A stretch of 64,000 bases of DNA from Clusia tigrina (Eukaryota; Arthropoda; Insecta; Diptera; Clusiidae). Numbering within the stretch: the stretch's first letter is position 1; the number at the start of each line of letters is the position of its first letter. A program made the position numbers and the translations under genes. The notes beneath the pieces were generated by a model that ran no database searches, was not told the DNA's origin, and saw only the letters and a program-made list of their open reading frames with translations. The stretch covers positions 85,148,570-85,212,569 of the forward strand of contig OV050030.1 of NCBI GenBank assembly GCA_920105625.2, read 5' to 3'. Shown here piece by piece: positions 21,716-31,252 of the stretch.

Positions 21716-22995
21716 TTCAATGTAAAAACGCAGAGTGTGCTAGAATGCCAATGGGTTTGCCAGCATCACCCACAATAGCGGATATTATAATGGAGGAAAT
21801 ATTGGACAATTGGAAAGTAATAAAAAACCTAGAGCCTCGACCAAGTATGTAGACGACATTTTCGCAATAGTGAACAAAAATGAAATAATAGACATATTAA
21901 ATAAGCTAAACAATTGCCACACAACAATAAAATTTACAATAGAAGAAGAAAAACATAGACAATTGCTATAATTGGACACGCTCCGTGTTAAGAGACAGAA
22001 TACAATAAAGGTAAATTGGTATCGAAAACCAAATGCGTCGGGTACATTAATCAATTTTTACTCTAAACACCCAAAAGGATTAATTTTCAAAAAGGCAGCG
22101 AATTTAATACGAAGAATACTGACAATTAGTAACAAAGTGTTGTGGGCACTATAATAAAAATAAAGATGATGTTAAGTAACAACGATTTCCCTAAGAGACT
22201 ACAAAACAGACTTATAAAAAAACTACAAAGTGAAAAAGGACAATACCAAAATAGGGGATACAACAAAAATATACAAATCAATGGCATGACAATAAGGGAA
22301 TTTTCAAAATAATTCAAAACATCGAAAATGTATAATAAAAAAAAAATTACAAATAGCACATAAAACGAACATAGCACATGCAACAACTATACTCGTATAC
22401 CATAACAAAAAGTCCGATCGACAAATTAGATAAGGGGCACTTGATATATAAAATTATTTTTTGTGGAGACGGATCCAAATTATGTGACAAAGTATACATA
22501 TTGATACGACTAAAAACAAATTAAGGACGAGAATATCAGCGCACAAATCGGATAGGATCAATAGAAGCACAACTCTAAAGCCAAAAATTTCACTTGCGGA
22601 TCTCTGTGCTCGTAGTGGGCATCACTTCGAAGAAGCACATGTATTAGTACAAGCAAAACACTACAACAAACGATACCTACTTTAAATTCTACATGTTGGT
22701 GATATGTAGCATACCAACAAAACAAACGGATAGCTGTGCTCACATATACAGAAAACTTGTACGAGAAAAGTAAACATATAAAATAACAATAACAAACACA
22801 AACAGCTGACCAAAGAAACATTAGAGCCACCTTTTAATGTTAGGCAAGTTATATTATATTTAGTCTGTAATATGCATTTAATTAACAGATCCGAAAATTG
22901 TAAGTGCCAATATAATTGTTGATTTGAAATATTTGTATATGTAAATGTTATTAATTGTAGATCCTCAAGATTGTTTCCGGAGGAAACCGAAATAT
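21716..22995 (+). mobile_element. Penelope-like element relic (RT plus GIY-YIG)
   Basis: From 21745 the plus strand encodes MPMGLPASPTIADIIMEEIL, then SKYVDDIFAIV (catalytic box, about 21840), FTIEEEKHRQLL, and WYRKPNASGTLINFYSKHP. All are conserved in Penelope RTs. At about 22525-22690 a second region reads RTRISAHKSD...SGHHFE, matching the downstream part of the GIY-YIG endonuclease. The 3' end resembles Penelope UTRs (cgaaatattgag near 22990). The element lacks the RT fingers and contains stops. Confidence 0.78.
21745..22155 (+). pseudogene. Penelope-like reverse transcriptase fragment
   Basis: About 135 codons of the palm and thumb of a Penelope-type RT. The YVDD box and the following FAIV context are intact, and the WYRKPNASG element (about 22018) is diagnostic for the group. 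A stop (taa, about 21969) interrupts the frame after HRQLL, and the frame opens again in the next segment. Penelope RTs are related to telomerase and are normally fused to a GIY-YIG nuclease, which is found downstream here. Confidence 0.75.
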
Positions 22996-23188
22996 TGAGA
23001 AAAATTAAATAAAGGGAAAGATTTGTATTTTGAACTCAATATAAATTTGGACCTTGAACTCGATATAAAAATAAAATAATTAAATTTAATTTTGTAGTAC
23101 TCCCAAAAAACATCACAATAAAAAAATTTAAACAGAAAACAGCTCTCTCGGGTTTTTAGAAAATTGAGCACGAAATGAGCTTATACGA

Positions 23189-23189
<1 letters not shown>

Positions 23190-23255
<66 letters not shown>

Positions 23256-23265
23256 TATAGATACA

Positions 23266-23317
<52 letters not shown>
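23190..23317. repeat. (TA)n microsatellite
   Basis: Two long TA runs separated by gatatagatacatattt near 23253-23271. The mariner terminus begins directly at its right edge, using a TA as target. Confidence 0.95.
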
Positions 23318-23318
<1 letters not shown>

Positions 23319-23521
23319 GAGGTGTGATAAAAAATAACCGTTATTTTCATCTTTTCGTGAGTTACGTATGTTCGATGTTCGCATTTTTTTTCTGTTATGT
23401 TGGTACACATGTCCGTTATATGTTGGCAATACCAACCATTTTGGATTGACAGTTTGTTTTTGACAGATAAAAAGGTTAGTCGTGTTTTGGTGTGCTCTTC
23501 GATTTTGACCTATTCGAAAAA

Positions 23522-23875
23522 ATGGATCAAAGAAACTGTATTCAGTTTTGTGTAAAAAATGAAATTAAATGCTCAACGACATTTGAAATGTTGACTGTGG
23601 CCTTTGGCGAGTCTACTATGAGCAGAATACAAGTTCAATTGTGGCATAACTGGTTTAAGGAAGGCCGAGAAGATGTCAATGACGATGCTCGTCCCGGTCG
23701 CCCGAGCACGTCAACAACCGATGAAAACATTGACACAGTGAAGGAAATGATTTTGGATAATCGTCGAATCACTATCAGAGAGGTTGCTGATGATGTTGGC
23801 ATATCGTTCGGCTCATGCCAAGCAATTTTTACGGATGTTTTAGGCATGAACCGAAGATTGTTCCAAAATTGCTAA
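23522..23875 (+). pseudogene. Mariner transposase N-terminal domain (117 codons)
   Basis: The ATG at 23522 starts MDQRNCIQFCVKNEIKCSTT, the first helix-turn-helix of a mariner transposase. The linker W-F-K-E-G-R-E-D-V-N-D-D-A-R-P-G-R-P-S (about 23653) and the second helix-turn-helix TIREVADDVGISFGSCQAIF follow. A frameshift closes the frame at NRRLFQNC. A GTG-initiated extension to 23492 is unlikely, since mariner proteins begin at this Met. The middle catalytic domain with the first two Asp residues is absent. Confidence 0.82.
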
Positions 23876-24083
23876 ATTTTGAGCAAAAACAACGTCGCAT
23901 GGACATCGCTCAGGAGCTGTTTTTGGCCTAAAACAAAACCGTTATCATGCCTCAACCACCGTATTCACCGGACTTGGCCCCCGCTGACTTTTTCCTCTTT
24001 CCAAAACTGAAGACACCGATGAAAGGAAAGCGTTTTGCTACGATTGAGGAGATAAAAGAAAAATCGAAACAGGAGCAGTAAAA
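23876..24083 (+). pseudogene. Mariner transposase C-terminal fragment
   Basis: After a short KLLNFEQKQRRMDIAQELF stretch the sequence jumps to MPQPPYSPDLAPADFFLFPK (about 23950-24005), whose D in A-D-F is the third catalytic residue of the DD34D triad. It continues to RFATIEEIKEKSKQ. About 150 residues are missing between the two parts. Confidence 0.78.
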
Positions 24084-24304
24084 CAGTAAAACTATTCATA
24101 ACCGGATACTCACCGTCGCAGTGTTTTTGTCCGGTTATGGGAGGTGTCTGTTTATAGGGAGGCTGATCGAAGGGGGCTCAGAAAAATGTTATTTAAATTG
24201 CTTCCAAATCATTAGAAGTTGTCGTTTATTTCATATTTTGTACGAATTTATGAATAATATTTAATAATACATATGTGCACTGTACAAGTTTTTACATTTT
24301 ATTA

Positions 24305-25237
24305 CTACTTTGGTTGAAAAAATTTTCTAATGGTTGATTGCTTAAATAGTGATTGTTTTAATTTAAAATGTTCATTTTCAAAATGATTCTCGATATTTTT
24401 AATGTGTTGAAAAGCTACAAAATCATTTTTGGCAAATTGTTTCAAACGCACAACAAGTTTTAAAGCCTCATCGTACGATGTTATTGGTTCACTTATTTCT
24501 TCGTAAGATTCTTCTTCTGAATTACTTATATCCATAATATCGTTTTGCTCATCAAATTGAATTTCTATATTGTTGTCTTCAGTGCAGATATTTTTATCTA
24601 TTTGGAGAAAACCGTCGAAATTATTTGCCACGTCGAGTCCTTCGTGAAATTTAGCATACATTGCCAGTGCAATGTCATCTTCGGGATCAAAATCGGGAAG
24701 AACGTCATCAATTTCCGAAAACCCTGCTTTTCGGAAGCAGTTTTGGATTGTTGTTGCTTCTACTTTATTCCAAGATGTTTTGATGAAATAAACAGCTTCA
24801 AGCACATTAATAGATTTTGACAGCTCTGATGCTGAACTTGCAGTGTCATTTTTACGTAGCAAGTGTTTTAAAAGTAAGCTTCTATAAAAAACTTTAAAAT
24901 TTTGGATTATTCCTTGGTCGATGGTTTGGCTTACTGACGTTGTGTTTGGAGGCAAAAAAACAATGTTTATATTAGTTAAGTTTAATTGTCTTGGATGAGA
25001 TGCAGCATTATCTAAAAACAAGAGAATTTTTCGATTCTGGGACCTCATTTTCCTATTGAACTGCTGCAGCCATTCAGTCATAACTTCTCGAGTCATCCAA
25101 GCTTTTTTATTAGATTTCCAATTCACTGGCAGTTCCGTGGTAGGAACATGTTTAAATGCTCGAGGTCGGGCTGCTTTACCTATAACCAAAAGCTCCTCTT
25201 TCTCTCCAGCCATGTTTGCACAAAACAAATTGTAAGT
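24305..25237 (-). pseudogene. Tigger/pogo transposase, DDE domain
   Basis: About 310 codons, open to the end. Starting at CANMAGEKEELLVIGKAARPRAFK they contain KILLFLDNAASHP (second catalytic Asp, about 25012-25030), VFLPPNTTSVSQTIDQGIIQ (third Asp in IDQG, about 24920-24950) and an acidic tail with FDPEDD. The first catalytic Asp lies in the part beyond the SINE (YNADKSGLFF). The enzyme cuts and pastes at TA. The 331-codon open frame that includes it starts inside the SINE; its first 21 residues are antisense SINE sequence. A one-base lesion remains at the SINE junction even if the SINE is ignored. Confidence 0.85.
25227..25237. repeat. SINE target duplication, left copy
   Basis: AAATTGTAAGT, repeated exactly at 25454-25464 after the SINE tail. 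Confidence 0.88.
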
Positions 25238-25453
25238 AGCCACCCTCTGTGGTCTAGTGGTAAGCATGCTAGATTCACACCCCGAGGGTCGCAGGTTCAA
25301 TTCCTGCCACGAGCTTGGTCTCCAAAATGCTTCTTTCTATAAAGTCCTTTTCTCTTCGAGCCGAAAGCCTCTGTAGCTAGTACTCATTCCCCCAGCACCT
25401 TGCACTCATAATTAATTATGGTGTAAGATATAATATAATAATAATAATAATAA
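25238..25453 (+). mobile_element. tRNA-derived SINE (216 bp)
   Basis: A tRNA-like head with an A box (TGGTCTAGTGG, 25250-25260) and a B box (GGTTCAATTCC, 25294-25304) at normal spacing, then an unrelated body and a tail of ATA/TAA repeats (about 25432-25453). It is flanked by an 11-bp perfect target duplication. The head is most like a Glu/Gly-type tRNA, but the acceptor stem does not fold cleanly. SINEs are copied by a partner LINE; the partner is not identifiable here. It is plus-oriented within a minus-strand transposon gene. Confidence 0.88.
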
Positions 25454-25464
25454 AAATTGTAAGT
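25454..25464. repeat. SINE target duplication, right copy
   Basis: AAATTGTAAGT, identical to 25227-25237. Confidence 0.88.
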
Positions 25465-26120
25465 CTTTCCTTAGATAATTTACCGCCAATGCATTTTTCG
25501 GATTTCAGAGCGAGTGTTTTGTCAGGTAATGCGCGAAAGAAAAGCCCGCTTTTATCTGCGTTATAAATGTCCTGAGGCTTATATCCGCTCAACAGAGATG
25601 GCAGCTTGGCCCTGAACTGCTCGACATCCTTTTGGTTTACATCTGCGGCTTCACCAGATATGCACTTGAAAGCAATATTATTTCTTATCCGCCATTTGTT
25701 TAACCATCCATTTGAAGCATTGAAATTAAGTACACCCAATTTGACTGCAATTTCCATTGCTTTTGCCTTTACAATAGGGCCAGATATAGGAATTTGTTGA
25801 CTTCTAGCCTTGGCGAACCAATCAAAGCACATTTTATCTATTTCAGAGCCACCTTCCTTTAGAAAACCACGCTTTTGATGTACATTTACTCCAGACTCCC
25901 ATTTAGAACGAATTGTCTCCTTATTTTTGTCTTTGATCTCTGCTGCTTTAGTTTTGCCAATGTTGAAATTGTGAAAACGAAAAATTAAGCACAATTTAAT
26001 TTTTTCTGGGAATTAAACTTTACCTTTTTGCAATTTCACGCAAAGACAATTTATCTTTTTCGAACACATTAATAATTTCCATTTTTTCTTTAATGGATAG
26101 TACTTTTTTTTTGATACCAT
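25465..26120 (-). pseudogene. Tigger/pogo transposase, N-terminal CENP-B-like DNA-binding region
   Basis: On the minus strand, an ATG at about 26120 starts MVSKKK, a typical opening, followed one base out of frame by the first helix-turn-helix (EKMEIINVFEKDKLSLREIA). The run at 25465-25976 continues NIGKTKAAEIKDKNKETI, then the CENP-B domain with FLKEGGSEIDKMCFDWFAKA and LNFNASNGWLNKW, and reaches YNADKSGLFFRALPDKTLA with the first catalytic Asp. Between the two parts (about 25980-26025) is a short AT-rich gap that could be an insertion or a degraded intron. The open frame then runs into the SINE tail. Confidence 0.8.
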
Positions 26121-26545
26121 GTTATTACGAGTTTATTAAAACACAATTCACAATTCACAATTCACAAATGCGCATACTATTTAACACATATGCAGTGACA
26201 CAATGTGTGCATACATGTTAAAAGGGGAATCACCAAATTCGTGTTTATCAATGCAATGTGAAAAGGGGAATCACCAATTTTGGTTTTATCAGCACAAATG
26301 CGATTTCTTTTGTAAGGATTACCAGATTTTTAAAAAACTTGTTTGGGATTTTTTAAATTTTGTCCGTTTATGAGGGATTTTTTGGTCAAAATGGTTTGAA
26401 GTATGTGTCCGCGTCCGGTTATTAGAGTTTCCGGTTATTGGAGTCATATTTGTATGGAAAAACTAATAAAATGGTTGTGTCCACGAACTTTGTCCGGTTA
26501 TTGAAGGTGTCCGGTTATAAGAAGTGTCCGCAATGGGGAGTTTTA

Positions 26546-26712
<167 letters not shown>

Positions 26713-27077
26713 TAAAAAAATTAAATTAAGATGTATATTATAAGATGTTCCCACCTTATTAAATTTGTTTAATATTCTCCATGTATTGATATATAGTTAG
26801 GAATAGAGAAACTAAGAATATTATTTTAAATACTTAGATTGTAAGATTTAGCATGAAATCGACCGCTCAAACCGTATGAACTCGGGAAATAATTGTTTTG
26901 TTTGGTATGATTCTTCCATGATACCGAAACCCGGGAATACGGGTGTTTAATCAAGTAAATCTTATTAGCTGTGTAAATAAAACGCCAAAACGCTACCCGT
27001 CGCTTAACATTTTTACAATTAAAATGCTTATACATACACATTTGGAAACAAATTTTAAAGAACAGGAAAAATAGAAA
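26713..27077. other. No gene recognised
   Basis: AT-rich flank between a TA array and the two-exon candidate gene. It could hold a promoter for that gene or the left end of a Harbinger-type element, but I could not identify inverted termini. Confidence 0.4.
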
Positions 27078-27418
27078 ATGGCAAATTCGGAGGAAGCATT
27101 GGTAATTTAACTTTAAATACTTATTAATTAATACAAGATAATATTTTATATACGAGTATGTGATTATTTAGGTTACAACTATTTTATTGGAGGACAACAG
27201 TACTTTGCGTCGACTCAAAGAGCAATTGGAAATAAAAGAATTGCTTGACATGGTGTATGCGCAGAGGTCCAGTTCCAGCTCAAGTTCTGAAGGATCTGGC
27301 ATAGACCAAGAGGAGCATACTAAATGCGATGAGTTTGTGGCAACTATGCAATCATATGGTGATGCGGACTTCAGATCCCATATGAGGCTGCAGCGTACAA
27401 CTGTGGAATATTTAATAT
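27078..27418 (+). CDS. Two-exon gene start, PIF/Harbinger-like N-terminus (partial)
   Basis: Exon 1 is 27078-27101 (ATG, then MANSEEAL), followed by a 70-bp intron, 27102-27171, with GT...TTTAG borders. Exon 2 opens in frame at 27172 with VTTILLEDNSTLRRLKEQLE. It contains a Ser-rich stretch and FRSHMRLQRTTVEYLI, resembling the region before the catalytic domain of HARBI1-type nucleases. A donor-like GTATGTATG follows at 27419. No later exon with a DDE domain was found, so this is a 5' remnant or the start of a gene whose rest was lost. If not Harbinger-derived, it is an unassigned small protein. It has the cleanest splice architecture in the window. Confidence 0.5.
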
Positions 27419-28106
27419 GTATGTATGAATGTAAAAGGCTTCAAATTAAAACTAAGTTTTGTTTGCATTTGCACTTTATTAAATTTTTTACCCATTTGTT
27501 CGAATAGTAAGATATGCTTTGTTAGAAAACAAAATTAACCTATATTTGGCATTAAATAAATTTAAACGTTATTTAAAAAATGGTTTTCGTAATTAATTGA
27601 AAAATTTCTTTAATGAGAAAAATATTTCACTATAATATAAGCAATAAACAGGTACATTTTCAGTTACTTAAAATTAATAACATAAAAGTTAAAAATTCAA
27701 ATTCATCCGTACACGCATGGTAGCATCTCAGCAGCCCCAATGTCTCCTCTATACTCCATCGCTTCCGTTTGCTATTGAACACAAAAAACAACAATTTCAA
27801 TTTATTTCAATCAATCAAAATATTTATAAGTTAGTTTCACTTTCATTTTTAATTTAAATTAAAAGTTATTAAATTATTTATAAACTTATTTTCTTTGTTC
27901 TCCATTTTATATGACAGCTTTTTATATAATTACAGCGGTTAATTCTTGGTTTACTCTGTTTCTCGTTCACAATATACAACAAAATTGTTTTATCAGCACT
28001 TCTGTTTGAGGTGCTAAACTTTAAGCGCATACAAGCACCTTGTCATAACTAAGCAGTCCATTTGTATGAACGTTTTATTCAGACTCGCGTTGAAAGAAAC
28101 AGCTAT
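27419..28106. other. No gene recognised
   Basis: AT-rich sequence of about 690 bp. One less AT-rich patch near 27715-27765 (gcatggtagcatctcagcag...) might be a remnant of an exon or a transposon end on the minus strand, but nothing can be assigned. Confidence 0.45.
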
Positions 28107-28110
28107 TATA
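28107..28110. repeat. Target duplication of LTR element, left copy
   Basis: TATA, matched by TATA at 33165-33168 after the 3' LTR. Errantivirus-type elements often target such alternating sites. Confidence 0.7.
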
Positions 28111-28776
28111 AGTTAGCAACATACGTGTTGCATGTCGTTGACGCCGTGCGCTTGCGCAGCAGTACCAAGCATTGTAGGAAATACGCTGCAACAGCGTCTG
28201 CTGCCATCGGCTGCGCAGGGGCACGGTAGACGGTGCTGGTTCTCGGTGCGTGAGAAAACACAAGACGGAGAGCACTGGCGCCATGCGCTAGCGCAGCGGT
28301 GCAAAGCATTGTACAAAATGCGCGGCAACAGAGTCTGCTACCATCCGCTGCCATCCGCTGCGCAGGGGCACGATAGACGGTGCTGGTTCTCGGTACGCGA
28401 GAAAACATACGAAAAGAGCATTGGCGCCATGCGCTTGCGCAGCGGTACAAAGCATTGTATAAAATGCGCGGCACAGCCGCTACGCGTAGATACGGTAGAC
28501 GGTGATGGTTCTCGGTGCCGGAGGAATTGGCGAGACATGTGTTGTATGTCGGTGCCGCCAAGCCCAGCCGTGAAACGCTGCGCAGTGCCGCCTCGAAGCG
28601 CAGTCACCATGCGATTGTTGGCGGCGAAAATGTATAAAAAGAACCCGAGTACGAGAGCTCGTATCTTTTAATTGGCAGGAGCTCGAAGGAGAAGGACTAC
28701 CTTAATAATAAAAAAATAATATTAAAACAAATTAAATATCTTTATAATTTTAGAAAAATGCAGGAGATACTTAACT
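28111..28776 (+). repeat. 5' LTR with internal tandem repeats
   Basis: 666 bp, unusually GC-rich for this window. It starts AGTTAGCAACATACGTG and ends in GATACTTAACT, sharing its last T with the primer site. The middle (28138-28527) is three tandem GC-rich units. TATAAAAAG at about 28631-28639 may be the core promoter. Antisense and sense open stretches inside the LTR are repeat artefacts, not genes. Confidence 0.85.
28138..28527. repeat. Tandem units inside the 5' LTR
   Basis: Three diverged direct units: 28138-28275, 28276-28421 and 28422-28527. Each starts near TGGCGCCATGCGC and contains CAAAGCATTGTA and AGACGGTGCTGGTTCTCGG. The second also has an internal 11-bp duplication (CCATCCGCTG at 28341). 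The 3' LTR retains only the first unit and part of the second. Confidence 0.8.
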
Positions 28777-28793
28777 GGCGCCCAACTTGGAGC
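28776..28793 (+). promoter_or_regulatory. Primer binding site, tRNA-Lys type
   Basis: TGGCGCCCAACTTGGAGC, which complements the 3' end of a lysine tRNA except for two or so positions (the usual form has CGTGGGGC). It overlaps the LTR by one T, a known feature of gypsy-group elements. It primes minus-strand DNA synthesis. Confidence 0.85.
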
Positions 28794-29580
28794 ATGCGAA
28801 AAAGTCGCTGCACAGGCTCATAACCCACCCTTGAGAGGGGTGAGTAAATAACAAATCTACGATTCCTACGGGACGCTCCAGTTTTTGTGTCGTAAGCGTG
28901 GGGCATGCGAAAAAGTCGCTGCACAGGCTCTTACCATACCCTTGAAAGGGGTTAATAAACAAAAGCAAATCTGCGATTCCTACGGGACCCTCCAGTTTTT
29001 GTGTCGGAAGTGTGGGGCATGCGAAAAAGTCGCTGCCCAGGCTCTTACCGTACCCTTGAGAGGGGTTAATAAAAAAAGCAAATCTGCGATTCCTACGGTA
29101 CCCTCCAGTTTTTGTAACATATACGTGGTATATATTGAGGTAAAATCTGCGATTCCTACGGGACCCTCCAGTTTTTAGCACAAATAAATAAAAATTTATA
29201 ATTAATAATAAATATAATGCAATTTTTAGCGCTACCGAAAAATGCGGTTCGCTGCGTATTGACCATTCGCAAGGTTTATTATTAAACACGGTGCGACCGA
29301 AAAAGGTGGTGCATAGCCCATCTCCACGTTCACCGGTATAAAGCACGAAAGGCGATATGTGGTGCTATATTGCGTTAAAATCTGCGATTCCTACGGGACC
29401 CTCCAGGTTTAACGTAAATAAAATTTTAATTTAAAAAAATGAATAAAAAAATAAAAAATTTTTAAATAATAAAACTTAAAATTTTTAGAACTACCCAAAA
29501 GGGCGTTGCACAGCCCAACCATACTTTCTAGCACATTCTTGGTGACGTAGAGAGCATCCGAAAAAGACGGTGCACGACTC
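28792..29580. repeat. Leader repeat array between primer site and gag
   Basis: Three clear tandem units of 111-114 bp start at 28792, 28903 and 29017, followed by decayed copies. Two motifs recur. Motif A (GCATGCGAAAAAGTCGCTGC) is near-exact three times and recognisable four more times, near 29230, 29291, 29490 and 29551. Motif B (CTGCGATTCCTACGGGACCC) occurs at about 28857, 28971, 29093, 29147 and 29382. Between them lies CTTGAGAGGGGTTAATAA. This position corresponds to the insulator-bearing leader of gypsy, but the motifs do not resemble the Su(Hw) site as I know it. Function is unknown. Confidence 0.85.
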
Positions 29581-29688
29581 ACCACACCAAGGACTTCCGC
29601 TGTAACAAGGGAAAACCAGCACAGGCTACATTCAGTCAGGTCTCTAGTACCGTTCATCGCAAAGTAGAGTGCGCTTCTAGACTCTAGT

Positions 29689-30270
29689 ATGGCGCACAAG
29701 GAAGCAGCGCACCAACCCCGCGGAGATTTGGCTATATTTGAGGCTATGATCAACACCGCCTTCTCCTCTTTGACTGAAGAAAGCAACCGACGATTTACTG
29801 AGAATCGCAACGAGATATGCGAACTCCGGAAAGAACTGCAGATCCGTGGACAACCGGCAGTACCTCCCGCAGTTTATAGCGATGTTATGTTCGATCGAGA
29901 GGGTGAAAGGGTTGATTCATTCGTGCTCATTGGCTTCGCGAGTTTGGTGGAAGCAGGACGCAGTACGCTTCCTGGCGGAGATCTGTCACTAGCGCTTACG
30001 TCCCTTTCACGGGTTCGGAAGGTCTTCCTCGCCATTAACAGGCCGTTCACCTGATCCGAAGCAAGGTAATGGGAGAGGCCGATGCCCTCCTAACATCCTT
30101 TAATACGCCTACTAACCTTGACGCAATTCTGGCTCGGTTAGATTTTACATATGCAGACAGAAGACCCTCATACGCGCTTCAACAAGAAATAACTCAGGCA
30201 AAGTGCTACAAAAAGGCCACCTTCGTCGCAACCACCTTCACACGATTGGAAACACCCAAGAGTCAATGAC
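29689..30270 (+). pseudogene. gag remnant of the LTR element
   Basis: The ATG at 29689 (MAHKEAAHQPRGDLAIFEAM) opens a 121-codon run, which a frameshift/stop ends at 30054. A second run, 30069-30269, continues GEADALLTSFNTPTNLDAIL and LDFTYADRRPSYALQQEITQ. The latter matches the capsid C-terminal region of gypsy-group Gag proteins, in which a Y-x-D-x-R-P motif is common. The nucleocapsid part is very short or missing. The protein would assemble particles in a working element. Confidence 0.68.
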
Positions 30271-30408
30271 CTGGAAACTAAGTTAATTGATTCTTCTCCT
30301 GGTAGCTGGGACATTGGAAGCCGCCGGAGTGAAGGTCGTCGTCGCAACCGAAACTACAGACGGGGTGACGCCGGTGCCGATGTTGAGGGAGAAACAACTT
30401 TCGCTGAG

Positions 30409-30681
30409 GTGAATTTTTTTGGGGAGAGGCCACTTCTTCCATACCTTCAAATGACTCTAGCATCACAGCGTTTAAAGTTCTTGGTGGACACCGGCTCTGC
30501 CAAGAATTATATTAGGTATATCCCTGATCTACGGGGAATAAAGCCGATAATCAAACCAGTTAAGGTCAAAACTGTGGTGGGGAGTGTGCATGTCACTAGG
30601 AAATGTGGAATCAATATGCTGAGAAGGACATCTACCTTTTACATACTTCCCACTCTAAACACCTTTGATGCTATAATCTAG
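30409..30681 (+). pseudogene. Aspartic protease remnant
   Basis: Begins NFFGERPLLPYLQMTL and continues LKFLVDTGSAKNYI (about 30475-30520), with the retropepsin active-site D-T-G-S. It ends NTFDAII, followed after a stop by FDLLTD, near the usual G-x-D-x-L-x-x-L. This is the expected beginning of gypsy-group Pol. One in-frame stop (tag) lies at 30679-30681. Confidence 0.75.
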
Positions 30682-30972
30682 TTTGATCTGCTAACGGACG
30701 TCTCGGCTTGTGTCAACTTAGACGTGGGAACCCTCAGACATGCGCGGGGAATGGAAACACTGCTCTTTCAGGAGTGTGAAGGGATGAATTACAGAGATTC
30801 CAGCATAGACGAGAATGAAGAAGTAGAGCATACCAGCGGCAACGATCAAACGGAAATTTCCTCTGAAGCTACTAACCAGGTATCTGAGGGGGAAGAATGG
30901 TCATATAGTAGCATCAAAATCTAAAAACACTTCGATTGTCCTAGACGCGGATGCATTAGACGCCTTTCGGCG
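30682..30972 (+). pseudogene. Pol linker with reverse transcriptase deleted
   Basis: An acidic linker (30724-30924) follows the protease. At about 30930-30975 the sequence IVLDADALDAFRRVR belongs to the RT-RNase H tether. The whole RT domain is therefore gone, the deletion lying near 30900-30930. Confidence 0.65.
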
Positions 30973-30973
30973 T

Positions 30974-31252
30974 GTGAGGTCAACACATGCTTTGCTCCTC
31001 TATCCAGATTTCAGAAAACCATTCGATCTTACTGCGGATGCTTCATCCTATGCCTTAGGGGCTGTACTATCGCAGGGAGGTCGGCTCATTACCATGATCT
31101 CGCGCACACTCTCCAATACAGAGGAGAACTATGAGACTTATGAGCGAGAGCTGCTTGCAATTGTTTGGTCATTGCAGAAGCTGAGAAATTACCTATACGG
31201 AGTCAAGGACCTAAATGTTTTTGCAGACTATCAACCCCTTACCGTTTACTAA
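30974..31252 (+). pseudogene. RNase H remnant
   Basis: Starts HALLLYPDFRKPFDLTADAS, then [13 protein letters not shown] (first catalytic Asp in T-A-D-A-S), SNTEENYETYERELLAIVWS (catalytic Glu) and FADYQPLT, where the usual T-D-H-x-P-L-T reads A-D-Y. It ends at an inserted sequence beginning about 31238. The region after the insertion (about 31809 on) picks up the matching continuation. Confidence 0.78.

Larger units (their letters stand above)
23318..24083 (+). mobile_element. Mariner element, internally deleted and 3' truncated
   Basis: Starts CGAGGTGTGATAAAAAATAA immediately after TA, as expected for a mariner terminal repeat. It encodes the N-terminal DNA-binding part of a transposase and then, after a deletion, its C-terminal catalytic end. 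The sequence stops near 24083, where the Tigger-type element begins, and no right terminal repeat is present. Confidence 0.82.

Noticed and set aside
23156..23435. Ile-Tyr repeat proteins, here and at 26438, 45486 and 50110
   Set aside because: They are translations of (TA)n microsatellites and not genes.
25250..25320. tRNA gene
   Set aside because: A and B boxes are present but the acceptor stem is poor, and the unit has a body, repeat tail and target duplication; it is a SINE.
28106..28671. Overlapping open frames of 151-179 codons on both strands
   Set aside because: They lie in the GC-rich tandem units of the LTR, where stops are rare; the same frames recur in the 3' LTR.
28792..29180. 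CRISPR-like repeat array
   Set aside because: Whole units including spacers are homologous, the location is a retroelement leader, and the organism is a eukaryote.
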